Assembly: GCA_002720975.1 (NCBI GenBank)
Contig: PBIX01000073.1
Location: 1-44,435 of the forward strand
Reading direction: 5' to 3'
Source of the DNA: Planctomycetota bacterium
GTDB lineage: Bacteria > Planctomycetota > UBA1135 > GCA-002686595
DNA: 44,435 nt
In this document: in pieces, positions 6,358 through 14,437 of the stretch
Numbering within the stretch: position 1 is the stretch's first letter
Layout of the letters: each line of letters starts with the position of its first letter
The notes under the pieces: generated by a model
The model's database searches: none
Seen by the model: the letters and a program-made list of their open reading frames with translations, nothing else
What the model was told of the DNA's origin: nothing
Program-made: the position numbers and the translations under genes

Positions 6358-9144
6358 CTAACCGTTCTTCTCCTGCAGATCGGTGTAGATCCGCTCACGC
6401 AAGCTCTGCTCCAGATCGCTGTTGCGATCCTCGAGATCCTTGAGTTCGCGATCACTGCGGCCTTGCTGCAACCGCTCGAGGTCATCGAGTTGGGCACGCA
6501 TGTATAGGTACCGCTGATACTCGTCGAGGGCGAGATCAACACCGCTGCGGTCGAGCAGCTGAAGGGGCAAGCCGAGGGCCATGGTGCGCTTGACCAGGTT
6601 GGCCAGTTCATGGCTATCCTCGTCGCCTTCCTCTTTGGCCAGACGCGCCGTCTGATCATCGAGGACACGGAAGGAGTCCTCCCGTGCGTGAGACGAACGC
6701 CGCAGGAACTCCGCTAGCTGCGCGGTGAGAACCGAGCGGCGGTAGCCCGCGCTCGCCTCGGCGAAGCTCTGGTGCATGCCCTCCAATTTCACCACGGCGC
6801 TGGCCTCAGTGACCTCCACCTCCAGGGGATGCTGATGGGCGGCCTTGGGGGCCTTCCACCGCAGGCGAATCGTGGCCAAGGGTCCTTCCTCGGCCTTGGG
6901 ATCCTGGGCGACGTGGGTGCGTCCTCTGGACCGATGTATGACGGAGCTCTCCCCGGCGACCATGTCCAGTTCGTACAGAGCCACGACCTGATGGCCCGCT
7001 CCGATCTCGCCCGCGTCCACAGCGTCATTGCGGAAGTCCGCATCGGCAACGGTGCGGTTCTCGTAGCCCAGAAGGCGATAGGAATGTACCCGGGCAGGGT
7101 CGAACTCCACCTGGATCTTCACGTCGCCGGCGATAGGGATCAGGGCGCCAGTAAAGCGCTCGACAATCGCGCGCCGCGCTGCGGCCTCGTCATCCACGTA
7201 GTCGCAGATCCCATCGCCCTTGTTGGCGAGCTGCTCGAGAAACACGTCGTTGTGATTGTTCATGCCCACGCCGATGGTGTTCAGGTAGATGCCTGCGTCT
7301 CGATGACGGGTCACGTCCCGGTTGATTCGGTCCTGATCCGTTGTGCCGATGTTGGCCACGCCGTCGGAAAGCAGGATCACTCGGCTGTGAGCCGCGGAAT
7401 CCAGGGCGGTAAGGGCCAACTCGTAGGCCATCTTCAGGCCTGCCTCGGCATTCGTTCCGCCATTGGGAGACAGGGGGTGAAGGGCGCTCTCGATCAGGCC
7501 GCGCTCGCTGGCATCGGTCATCGGAAGCACCATGCGTGCCTCCCTGGAGTAAGCCACAAGACCGACCTTGTCACCCTCGTTCAGTTGGCCCACCAGCAGG
7601 CGGATCGCGTGCTTGACGAGCTCAAGGCGCTGGCCTTCTTCCATGGAGCCGGACACGTCGATGGCAAAGGTCAGGGACAGGGGCTTGCGCTCGCTGGCAC
7701 TTACCTCCTGTCCGCGGATGCCCACGCGCAGCATCAGGCGCCCCTCTTTGCCACCAAACAGACTGGGTGCCAGCTCCGTGTGAATGGCAAGGGCTCCCTC
7801 GGTTGGAGTGGGAAGGTCGGGCTTGGCGTAGTTGACGAACTCTTCAGTGCGGATCTGGGCTTTTGTGGGAAGCCGTCTTTCTTCCAGGTAGCGACGGGCC
7901 AGGGCGTAGCTGGCCGTATCCACGTCCGCGGCAAAGGTCGACAAACGGTCCTGCTGCGTAACAACAAAAGAGTTATCGCCCCAGAAGCGGAAGAACATAT
8001 CTCGCGGGGACTCCCCGGGCCGACGTCTGCATTCGCGATAGATGCGCTGGGAGTGGCGATCCGCCAGTTCCTGCAGCTCATCGACCGAGAGCCTCCGGCG
8101 CTTCGCGGAGACCTCTACCTCTACGTCACCGAGGTAGCCCAGGGCTTCCAGCTGCGACCCCACCTTGAGTGCAAGCTCCCTGGCGACACGAGGGTTTCCC
8201 GCCGTGGACACACGCCCATCGGCCAACTCCCGGCTGGCCGTCTCGCCGGCCTCTGCCCTTCGCTCTGTTTTCCCTTTCTTCCCTCCACCCAGGTAGGCGG
8301 GGGCACCTGCCTCTGCGAGCGGAACACCGTCCGTCAGATCGGCTTCAAGCTCCTGGAGGTTGCGCTCATGATCCTCGATGTCGATACCCGCTCGCCCATA
8401 AAAATGGTCGGATCCGGTGGTGGTCTCCACCGGGTTTATCGACGGTCTCCGTTCCGTGCCCGGGGGCCGTCCTGGGGATTGAGCCTGCCCAAGTGGTTTC
8501 ACAGAGACCGCAGCACCTGGGGCCGCGGGGCCGGAAGGTGATTGTCCATGGCCGCCTCCACCTCCGCCCGCAGGCACCTGCACACCCAAGGTCTCCAGTG
8601 AACCGGAAGCCGCCAGACCATACTCAGCCTGCCACCCCTCCTCGATTCCTGCCTCGGCACCCTCTGGAACCTCCACAGCAGCCAGACCTACGAACGCTTC
8701 ATCGAGAAGCTTGGCTCTAAAGCGAGCAGTCTCCACCGTGGCGGGCATGGGAGCATCCGAGCGAGCCACGTCCACTGTGGCCTCCGACATGGACTGGTCG
8801 CGTAGGGCAAGCACGCCCAACACGCCGCCCAGAGCCATCACGATACCGGCAGCCGCACGCAAGACGTGCGAGGCATACCAGGGGCGCGCAGATTCAACGG
8901 AAACGATCTGACCCGACGTGGCGGCAGCGAGCAGCGAAGACATGGCCTCGCCCGACAGGCTCATGCTGTCCCCCAGCCCCTGCTTCACGAGGCCAATCGT
9001 CTGTTCAAGCTCTACTCGTTGAACGCGTAATTCGGTGCTGGCCGCCAAGGCCGTCTCGATCTCCAAGGTCTGCTCCTTGGAAGTCTCGCCGAGAATGTAG
9101 GCGCACAACAGCTCATGCATTGAATCGTGGTCGTTTGCGTTCAT
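6358..9144 (-). CDS. Anti-sigma-like / YfbK-type VWA-domain membrane protein
   Basis: A 928-aa protein in three parts. Residues 1-60 resemble the start of an anti-sigma factor (LLCAYILGETSKEQ then a helical stretch) but have no zinc HxxxCxxC motif. A membrane helix follows at about 94-115, then a low-complexity Gly/Pro linker (about 190-235). From about 385 it matches YfbK: FWGDNSFVVTQQDRLSTFAA, then DVDTASYALARRYL, then a VWA domain with the metal site DVSGS at 496-500 and later PNGGTNAEAG, then a DUF3520-like tail with SYRLLGYENR. VWA domains bind partner proteins through a metal. The start at 9144 has a strong AAGGAG seven bases upstream and overlaps the sigma gene stop as ATGA. Coupling to a sigma factor suggests the N-terminus holds that sigma at the membrane; this is inference. 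Confidence 0.85.
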   Translation of the reverse strand: MNANDHDSMHELLCAYILGETSKEQTLEIETALAASTELRVQRVELEQTIGLVKQGLGDSMSLSGEAMSSLLAAATSGQIVSVESARPWYASHVLRAAAGIVMALGGVLGVLALRDQSMSEATVDVARSDAPMPATVETARFRAKLLDEAFVGLAAVEVPEGAEAGIEEGWQAEYGLAASGSLETLGVQVPAGGGGGGHGQSPSGPAAPGAAVSVKPLGQAQSPGRPPGTERRPSINPVETTTGSDHFYGRAGIDIEDHERNLQELEADLTDGVPLAEAGAPAYLGGGKKGKTERRAEAGETASRELADGRVSTAGNPRVARELALKVGSQLEALGYLGDVEVEVSAKRRRLSVDELQELADRHSQRIYRECRRRPGESPRDMFFRFWGDNSFVVTQQDRLSTFAADVDTASYALARRYLEERRLPTKAQIRTEEFVNYAKPDLPTPTEGALAIHTELAPSLFGGKEGRLMLRVGIRGQEVSASERKPLSLTFAIDVSGSMEEGQRLELVKHAIRLLVGQLNEGDKVGLVAYSREARMVLPMTDASERGLIESALHPLSPNGGTNAEAGLKMAYELALTALDSAAHSRVILLSDGVANIGTTDQDRINRDVTRHRDAGIYLNTIGVGMNNHNDVFLEQLANKGDGICDYVDDEAAARRAIVERFTGALIPIAGDVKIQVEFDPARVHSYRLLGYENRTVADADFRNDAVDAGEIGAGHQVVALYELDMVAGESSVIHRSRGRTHVAQDPKAEEGPLATIRLRWKAPKAAHQHPLEVEVTEASAVVKLEGMHQSFAEASAGYRRSVLTAQLAEFLRRSSHAREDSFRVLDDQTARLAKEEGDEDSHELANLVKRTMALGLPLQLLDRSGVDLALDEYQRYLYMRAQLDDLERLQQGRSDRELKDLEDRNSDLEQSLRERIYTDLQEKNG

Positions 9145-9755
9145 GATAGTTCTCCTTGAGCCAGACCCAATCCCAGGTCGGACTCTCCACCGAGTAGAGG
9201 TCCAAGTTCGACGCAGAGCGCCTTGAGGCCCACACTGACCAGCCATCCAACCGTGCCCACCTTCTTGCCGGTGATCTCACTGATCTCCCGGTAGCTCTTC
9301 TCGGCCAATAGCCTCAGAACCAGCACCTCGCGCTGGTCCTCGGGTAGCCGTCCCAGGGAACGCTCGACGGCCTGGCGGGTGTCCCCCGCTTCGACCTCGA
9401 GAATCCCGCCGGTGTGGCGGTCGGGTTGAGCGACGCTGCGCTCACGGCGCTTGCGTCGGGTTTCGGATCGGATGACGTCCATGCAGAGATTCCTCGTGAC
9501 CTTGTATAGCCAGGATGAGAGGTGGGCGCGCTCGACGTCGGCGTCCCCGAGGACAGTCTCGGGAATGACCGGCGGCGATTGAGCCAGCCTCATGAAGGCC
9601 TCTTGCACCACGTCTTCAAAAGCACTCCCCCGGCCCAGAAGCCCACGCGCGAGGCGCAACAGCTCCCCTTGATGGCCCTCGACGAGGGTCACAAAGGCAG
9701 TGGGGTCCCCGGAGCGGTGACGCTCCAGAAGGACGGAGGAAGAATCGAAAGGCAT
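9141..9755 (-). CDS. ECF-type RNA polymerase sigma factor
   Basis: A 204-aa group 4 sigma factor. Region 2 shows FEDVVQEAFMRLAQ and SSWLYKVTRNLCMDVIRSE. A basic linker follows, then region 4 with LGRLPEDQREVLVLRLLAEK and the helix-turn-helix SYREISEITGKKVGTVGWLV. It directs RNA polymerase to a dedicated promoter set and is probably held inactive by the product of the next gene, whose start overlaps this stop (ATGA). Start choice is uncertain: ATGs at 9755 and 9770 are both possible and neither has a Shine-Dalgarno sequence. The frame extends to 9872 without protein-like sequence. Confidence 0.88.
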   Translation of the reverse strand: MPFDSSSVLLERHRSGDPTAFVTLVEGHQGELLRLARGLLGRGSAFEDVVQEAFMRLAQSPPVIPETVLGDADVERAHLSSWLYKVTRNLCMDVIRSETRRKRRERSVAQPDRHTGGILEVEAGDTRQAVERSLGRLPEDQREVLVLRLLAEKSYREISEITGKKVGTVGWLVSVGLKALCVELGPLLGGESDLGLGLAQGELS

Positions 9756-10087
9756 AGGCACTCGAGGCATCTGGGGGGTGAACGTCGCCCCCCTCGGACC
9801 TATTGGAGATTGTCGCCAATTCCACCGAGAAATGGCCACGAAGAGGTTTTCGGGCCCAGATGTGCACCGCACGCTCTGGGCCCAACTGATGGCTTCCGCG
9901 AACCCGGGAGGGAGTCTCTTGTCCTCGGAAACTGGGCTGCAGCTACGGTGGTATGGGGCTTTATGCCGTTCTTCGTCTTCTGTTGCGAATGCTCAACTGC
10001 GACGAAACAGCATCTTCCTCTTTTCCTCGCCCTCCTCAGGTGGTCGACGGCGTCGCTGGCGTGTTCGCGGTCGAGGACCGGATGGGA
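9756..10087. other. Intergenic region between sulfatase 1 and the sigma factor
   Basis: About 330 bases with no convincing gene. It must carry the promoter of the sigma/VWA operon. A GGAAT (minus strand, 9823-9819) is present, but the bases 16 nt downstream are not the CGTC expected for an autoregulated ECF promoter. No hairpin terminator for the sulfatase is evident. Confidence 0.4.
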
Positions 10088-11389
10088 TCACGTCTTTGTG
10101 ATCTCCTTGATAGCGGCGACCAGTCGTAGGTGGGCGGAGCGAGCTTCGTCGCTTAGCTCGTCCTCGCCCATCAGGTCGCGCTGTTCGTGGGGGTCATCCA
10201 CCAGGTCGAAGAAACGGTCACGCCCCGTGAGCACGTTTTGCTGCAGCTTGAATCGTTTCCCGCGCACTGCGACCCACCATCTCTTCTTGTCGACAACGTG
10301 GTTGGGCTCGAAGCGCTCGGCGTAGAGTAGGTCGCGCGGACCCTCGCTGCTGGGGTCGTTTAGTAGTCCCATCAGACTGCGCCCATCCATGGGCCGATCG
10401 GCGGGGAGGACCTCGTGCGCATCCATGCCGAACAGTTCCGCCACGGTTGGTAGCAGATCGACCGTCGAGACCAGTGCATCGCAGACGGCGCCCTCTGCCT
10501 GGACCCCCGCTCCAGCGACGATCAGAGGAATGTTGAGCGACCCCTCGAACAGGGTCCCCTTGCCGTGCGAGGGTACGAATGGAGGCTCGACCGCGGGCCG
10601 AGGCGTACCGTTGTCCCCCAGAACGATCACGGTCGTGAGTGCACGTACTGCCGGGTCCAGGGTGGCCAGGAGACGACCAACTTCATGGTCGGCCGCCTCG
10701 ATCGCAGCCTTGTGTCGGGCGGCGTCACTGTCGAGCTCCTGGTTGTGCAGAGACGCCGGCGGCTCGTGAAAGGGGGCGTGGGCGGCGTGCAGGGGGAGAT
10801 AGAGGAACCAGGGCTCCTCGCCGACTGTGCTAATCCAGGCCAGGGCGTCGTTCACCGTGTCGATCGTCGCGTAGACCTGTATCCTGACCTCGTCACCGTC
10901 GACGATTTTGGTGAACCCGTTGTAGGTCAGTGGGTTGCCCATGGTGAGGGAGGCGTGCTCAAAGCCCTGGTCGCGGGGATGATCGTCTCCCTGCTCGAAG
11001 CTCGCGAGGTGCCACTTGCCGCAGGCCGCAGTGCGGATGCGGCCCTTCGACCCGGCACGCAAGACTTCGGGCAGGGTCCACTCCTCGAGTTCAAGGCCGC
11101 GTGCCGCCTGTCCGTGTTCAATGTTCTTACCGAGGCCGGTGCGGTAACCGTAGCGACCGGTCAGAAGTGCGGCGCGGCTCGGGCTGCAGTAAGGCTGGGC
11201 CCATGCACGGGTGAAACGCACGCCCATGGCAGCTAGGCGATCGAAGGTAGGTGTCGCGGGTGGGTCGGCTGCCAAGCCGTAGCAGGCCACGCGTTCGACG
11301 CCAACGTCGTCGAGCAGGACCAACACGATGTTGCGGTCCTGCGCGGTGGCCATGGAGGCCGCAATGACAAGTGCTAACAGTCGCTGCAC
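10088..11389 (-). CDS. Sulfatase (type I, formylglycine-dependent), exported
   Basis: A 433-aa secreted sulfatase. The signal peptide ends near AMATAQ-like residues 14-17. All key elements are present: metal ligands Asp27/Asp28 in LLDDVG, the modification motif CSPSRAALLTGR with Cys68 (converted to formylglycine), GKWHL at 124-128, the histidines of LHAAHAPF at 201-204, Asp259/Asn260 in LGDNGTP, and Lys277 in HGKGTLFEGS. It should hydrolyse sulfate esters in the periplasm or outside, for example on polysaccharides; the substrate is unknown. The start is a GTG at 11389, which fits the signal peptide. A TATACT lies seven bases upstream, so the mRNA may be leaderless. It is divergent from a second, degenerate sulfatase. 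Confidence 0.9.
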   Translation of the reverse strand: MQRLLALVIAASMATAQDRNIVLVLLDDVGVERVACYGLAADPPATPTFDRLAAMGVRFTRAWAQPYCSPSRAALLTGRYGYRTGLGKNIEHGQAARGLELEEWTLPEVLRAGSKGRIRTAACGKWHLASFEQGDDHPRDQGFEHASLTMGNPLTYNGFTKIVDGDEVRIQVYATIDTVNDALAWISTVGEEPWFLYLPLHAAHAPFHEPPASLHNQELDSDAARHKAAIEAADHEVGRLLATLDPAVRALTTVIVLGDNGTPRPAVEPPFVPSHGKGTLFEGSLNIPLIVAGAGVQAEGAVCDALVSTVDLLPTVAELFGMDAHEVLPADRPMDGRSLMGLLNDPSSEGPRDLLYAERFEPNHVVDKKRWWVAVRGKRFKLQQNVLTGRDRFFDLVDDPHEQRDLMGEDELSDEARSAHLRLVAAIKEITKT

Positions 11390-11396
11390 CCGCGTC

Positions 11397-11402
11397 AGTA
11401 TA
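11397..11402 (-). promoter_or_regulatory. -10-like TATACT for sulfatase 1
   Basis: TATACT on the minus strand ends seven bases before the GTG start, so transcription would begin at or next to the start codon. There is no clear -35. Confidence 0.35.
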
Positions 11403-11443
11403 CATCATCCCATTGGCCCGGGGACACCTGGCCGCAGTCGGTG

Positions 11444-11452
11444 TGGTATTCT
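11444..11452 (+). promoter_or_regulatory. Extended -10-like TGG-TATTCT for sulfatase 2
   Basis: A TGn-TATTCT element ends ten bases before the ATG at 11463. It would give a leader of only a few bases. Weak on its own, but it matches the arrangement seen at other genes in the window. Confidence 0.3.
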
Positions 11453-11462
11453 TTACGCCGTT

Positions 11463-12632
11463 ATGTGGTTCGTAGCACTGGCCCTCTCATTCGCTTCCGC
11501 GGGCGTTTCAAAGCAGGAAGAATCACCCTGGGTGAAGGCTCCCATCCTGATCGTGGTGCTCGACGATGTCGGCTGGGACCTGTTGGAGCGGGCCGAGGTA
11601 CCAACGATCGATGCGCTCGCCAAGCGCAGCGCGAGATTCAGACAGGCCTGGAGCTACCAGACCTGCACACCTGCACGCGCCGCTCTTCTGACCGGACGCT
11701 ACGGGTTTCACACGGGCATCGGTACGCGGCTGCGAAAGGGAAAACTGAATGAGCCCGGCCTGCCCCTTGAGGAGCAAACCCTGGCCGAGGCCCTGCCCGA
11801 GCGGGTCGACGCCTTCGGCCTGTGGGACGTGTCCGCAGGTCGTGAGGACCCGATACTGCAGGGCTTCACACACTCGGATGGCAGCCTGGGTGCCTTGGGC
11901 AAGGACAGCTTGAAGAACAGCTACTACAACTGGCGCCGCTACCGGGACGGAGAGCGGTCCCGCGAAGATGGATACGCTACGAAGATCATCACGGACGCCG
12001 CCTTGGCCTCTCCCGCTCCCGTGCGTTATGTGGCCTACCATGCGATCGGTGAACCGTGGGAGGCCCCGCCGGACAGTACGGCGAAGACCGCCAAGGGCTG
12101 CACCCTGGCGATGCTCAAGTACCTCGACGGACAGCTCGCGCGCCTGCTCGAGAAGCACGAGGGTTACGTCTTCCTGCTTTCGGACAATGCTACCCCCGAG
12201 CTCATCGGTGAAAGAAGGACCGGTAGGTTGGTCGAAGAGAACTTGGTCGTGCCCTTCATGGTCGCAGGCCCTGGAGTGGTGCCCGGCGACCGCCAGGACA
12301 TGGTGAACGTGGTGGACCTGCTGCCCACTCTGCTCGAGATGCGAGGCCTCGAACCGGGCAACTGCGACGGGGTCAGCTTCTTGCCGGCCCTACGCGGAGA
12401 GCCAGGGAGGAGGACCATCAACTACAGCGAGGCGTTCTCTCCGAACGGCCACCCCGGCAACCGAGGGTGGGCCCTGCGTGACGCGACGCACAAGATTATG
12501 ATCAAACGCGGGGTCGAGGGGATCTGGCTGTACAAGATGCCCGGCGAGATAGTAGCCCCTAGGCCGCTCTCTGATAAAGATCAGGCGGTAGTCCAGCGCT
12601 TGCTCAAGCTTGATCCATTCGAGGAACTTTGA
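11463..12632 (+). CDS. Sulfatase-fold protein with degenerate active site
   Basis: A 389-aa exported protein of the alkaline-phosphatase/sulfatase fold. A signal peptide (1-15) is followed by metal ligands Asp34/Asp35 in VLDDVGWD and a correct CTPARAALLTGR motif with Cys68. Other catalytic positions are changed. The GKWH block is replaced by GLWDVS (119-124), the HxPH-type block by YHAIGEPW (192-199), DNG by DNATP, and the substrate lysine by Arg255 in RTGRLVEEN. The active Cys is kept while the Lys/His pairs that bind sulfate and act as acids and bases are lost. The protein may therefore bind rather than cleave, or use another chemistry. The frame extends upstream to 11328; the ATG at 11463 gives a clean signal peptide. 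Confidence 0.8.
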   Translation: MWFVALALSFASAGVSKQEESPWVKAPILIVVLDDVGWDLLERAEVPTIDALAKRSARFRQAWSYQTCTPARAALLTGRYGFHTGIGTRLRKGKLNEPGLPLEEQTLAEALPERVDAFGLWDVSAGREDPILQGFTHSDGSLGALGKDSLKNSYYNWRRYRDGERSREDGYATKIITDAALASPAPVRYVAYHAIGEPWEAPPDSTAKTAKGCTLAMLKYLDGQLARLLEKHEGYVFLLSDNATPELIGERRTGRLVEENLVVPFMVAGPGVVPGDRQDMVNVVDLLPTLLEMRGLEPGNCDGVSFLPALRGEPGRRTINYSEAFSPNGHPGNRGWALRDATHKIMIKRGVEGIWLYKMPGEIVAPRPLSDKDQAVVQRLLKLDPFEEL

Positions 12633-12675
12633 CGGCTACCAGGCCCAAGGCGTGGGCCAAAGCCCCTCCCTCCCG

Positions 12676-14406
12676 ATGCGCACGACCCCTCTTACCAGGA
12701 GCGAGCCAGGTGGTGCTGGCATAGAGGAACGGGCCCCGAGATTGCGACTCCTCACGGGCGCGGTGTTGAGCCTGCACGCGGCTTTCGTCTACCGCTTCTG
12801 GTGGCTCAACGACGATGCGTTCATCTCCTTCCGCTACGCGCGTAACCTGGCGCGCGGCGAGGGTATTCGCTTCAACGTCTGGGACCAGACACCGGTTGAG
12901 GGCTACAGCAATTTCCTGTGGGTCTTGACGGGCGGGGCGTTGCACACCACGGGCCTCAACATGGTCCTTGGGTTGCAGGTTCTGTCCTCGCTCTGCGGTG
13001 CTGCCCTCCTGGCGCTGCTGCTGCATCGGCTCGTCCGTGTACTCGAGGTCCCAGCGGCCATCGCGGGCGTCACGGTCGCCGGTCTGGCGTGCTACCCGCC
13101 CTTCGCAGCCTGGTCGACCGGAGGATTGGCGACGATGCCGCTGGCACTACTCGTATTCCTGACGTTCGATCGACTCGTGCTGGCGGCGCGCGGACCCGAC
13201 GCCCTGCTGGGAGGCGTATTCGGCTCGCTGCTGATCCTGCTCCGGGTCGAAGGGATCGCGTGGTTCACCGTGCTGCTCGTGCTGGCCCTGATCTCCCAGG
13301 TGGTCCGACGTCGCTACGCGTTGCGTCCCCTGCTCGGAGCCGCGCTGATAGGCGCGGCCGTATTCGCGGGACACCTGTTCTGGCGCCACGGCTACTACGG
13401 CCACTGGCTTCCCAACACCTACTACGCCAAGCAGGTCAGTGGTTGGAGCTTCGTCGAGCGCGGCGCGAACTACCTGCTCGCCAACGTGCTGACCTTTCTG
13501 GTGCCCCTCGTGATCATCCCCGGACTCGTGGCGGCGTGGCGACGGAGGCGTGGTGCTGTTGGAGTTGGTGTGGCCGCCCTGGCGTGGGCCTTCCCGATCT
13601 ATGCGATCGTCGTCTCGGGAGACTACATGCCCATGGGACGCTTCCTGATCCCCGGCCTGGCATTTGGCACGATTCTGTGGGCTTGGTTGCTCACGGACCT
13701 TGGGCGCGGAAGCCCCAAGCGCATGCGTCTGGCGTTGCTAGCCGGGGTGGGCGTCGGCGTCATTGGCGCGCTACCCGGCTGGGACGTGCACGTCGTTCCC
13801 CTCGAGATCCGCTCCGAGTTCGGCTATCGGCGGCACGGTGGACGCGAGATGAAATCCGAGTACCAGCGTTGGGCTGAGCTTTCCAGCAAGGTGATGGCCT
13901 GGGGTCGGCTCGGGCGGATGTTGCGGGCCTACGCCGGGTCGGAGCTCGAACGGCCCGTGTCGATGGTGGTTCGCGCCCTCGGTACGATCGGGTATGACAC
14001 CGACTTCTTGATGTACGATTGCGCCGGGTTGACCGTGCCGGAGATCGCTCGCAGGCAGGTCACGGAGTGGAAGAGCCAGCCCGGACACGACAAGTCAGTC
14101 GAACCGGAGTACTTCGTGGACTTCGATCCATCGATACTGCGAGCGTGGAGCTTGCCGGCCGGTGAGCCCGAGGCTATCATCAAACAGATCAATACGATCC
14201 TGAAAGGAATAGCAGGAGGGGGTGCTCGACGTGCTTCGCGAATGCGCTACCGGCCGGATCTGGTCAGGATGGTGGAGACTAACGGAGGCAGGACCAAGTA
14301 CCTGCTCGCGCTCGTGCGCACTCGCCGAGCGTCGGTGATGGCCTGGCGGGACAAAATGCAGATGGTCCCTACTGATCTGGATAAGGTTCGTGAGATCACC
14401 TACTGA
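12676..14406 (+). CDS. Polytopic GT-C-type glycosyltransferase (AftB/ZomB-like)
   Basis: A 576-aa integral membrane protein with roughly ten helices in its first 370 residues and a soluble C-terminal region. After the first helix comes the acidic loop LNDDAFISFRYARNLARGEG with PVEGYSNFLWV, the signature of the GT-C enzymes related to mycobacterial AftB and corynebacterial/bacterial ZomB. These use a polyprenyl-phosphate sugar donor on the outer face of the membrane. The Asp pair in the loop is the usual catalytic/metal site. An ATG at 12610 inside the sulfatase gene is also in frame, but 12676 removes a polar stretch. It lies between a sulfatase-like gene and an arylsulfotransferase-like gene, so it may build or decorate a sulfated surface glycan (inference). 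Confidence 0.72.
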   Translation: MRTTPLTRSEPGGAGIEERAPRLRLLTGAVLSLHAAFVYRFWWLNDDAFISFRYARNLARGEGIRFNVWDQTPVEGYSNFLWVLTGGALHTTGLNMVLGLQVLSSLCGAALLALLLHRLVRVLEVPAAIAGVTVAGLACYPPFAAWSTGGLATMPLALLVFLTFDRLVLAARGPDALLGGVFGSLLILLRVEGIAWFTVLLVLALISQVVRRRYALRPLLGAALIGAAVFAGHLFWRHGYYGHWLPNTYYAKQVSGWSFVERGANYLLANVLTFLVPLVIIPGLVAAWRRRRGAVGVGVAALAWAFPIYAIVVSGDYMPMGRFLIPGLAFGTILWAWLLTDLGRGSPKRMRLALLAGVGVGVIGALPGWDVHVVPLEIRSEFGYRRHGGREMKSEYQRWAELSSKVMAWGRLGRMLRAYAGSELERPVSMVVRALGTIGYDTDFLMYDCAGLTVPEIARRQVTEWKSQPGHDKSVEPEYFVDFDPSILRAWSLPAGEPEAIIKQINTILKGIAGGGARRASRMRYRPDLVRMVETNGGRTKYLLALVRTRRASVMAWRDKMQMVPTDLDKVREITY

Positions 14407-14421
14407 GTTCGTCCCGTTGGA

Positions 14422-14437
14422 TAGGAGCCCAAAATTG
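14422..14437 (+). promoter_or_regulatory. Ribosome binding site and TTG start of the ASST-like gene
   Basis: TAGGAG (14422-14427) lies seven bases before a TTG at 14435. This TTG gives a complete lipoprotein signal, whereas the in-frame ATG at 14390 lies inside the upstream gene and would put a charged tail before the signal. The site therefore decides the start. Confidence 0.7.

Noticed and set aside
6772-8541. Long plus-strand open frame opposite the VWA gene
   Set aside because: It is a GC-driven shadow. The minus-strand frame has domains, a Shine-Dalgarno sequence and coupling to the sigma gene; this one has none.
9797-9823. ECF-type promoter for the sigma factor at 9755
   Set aside because: GGAAT is present but the bases at the proper spacing are not CGTC, so the match is too weak next to the good one at 32244-32268.
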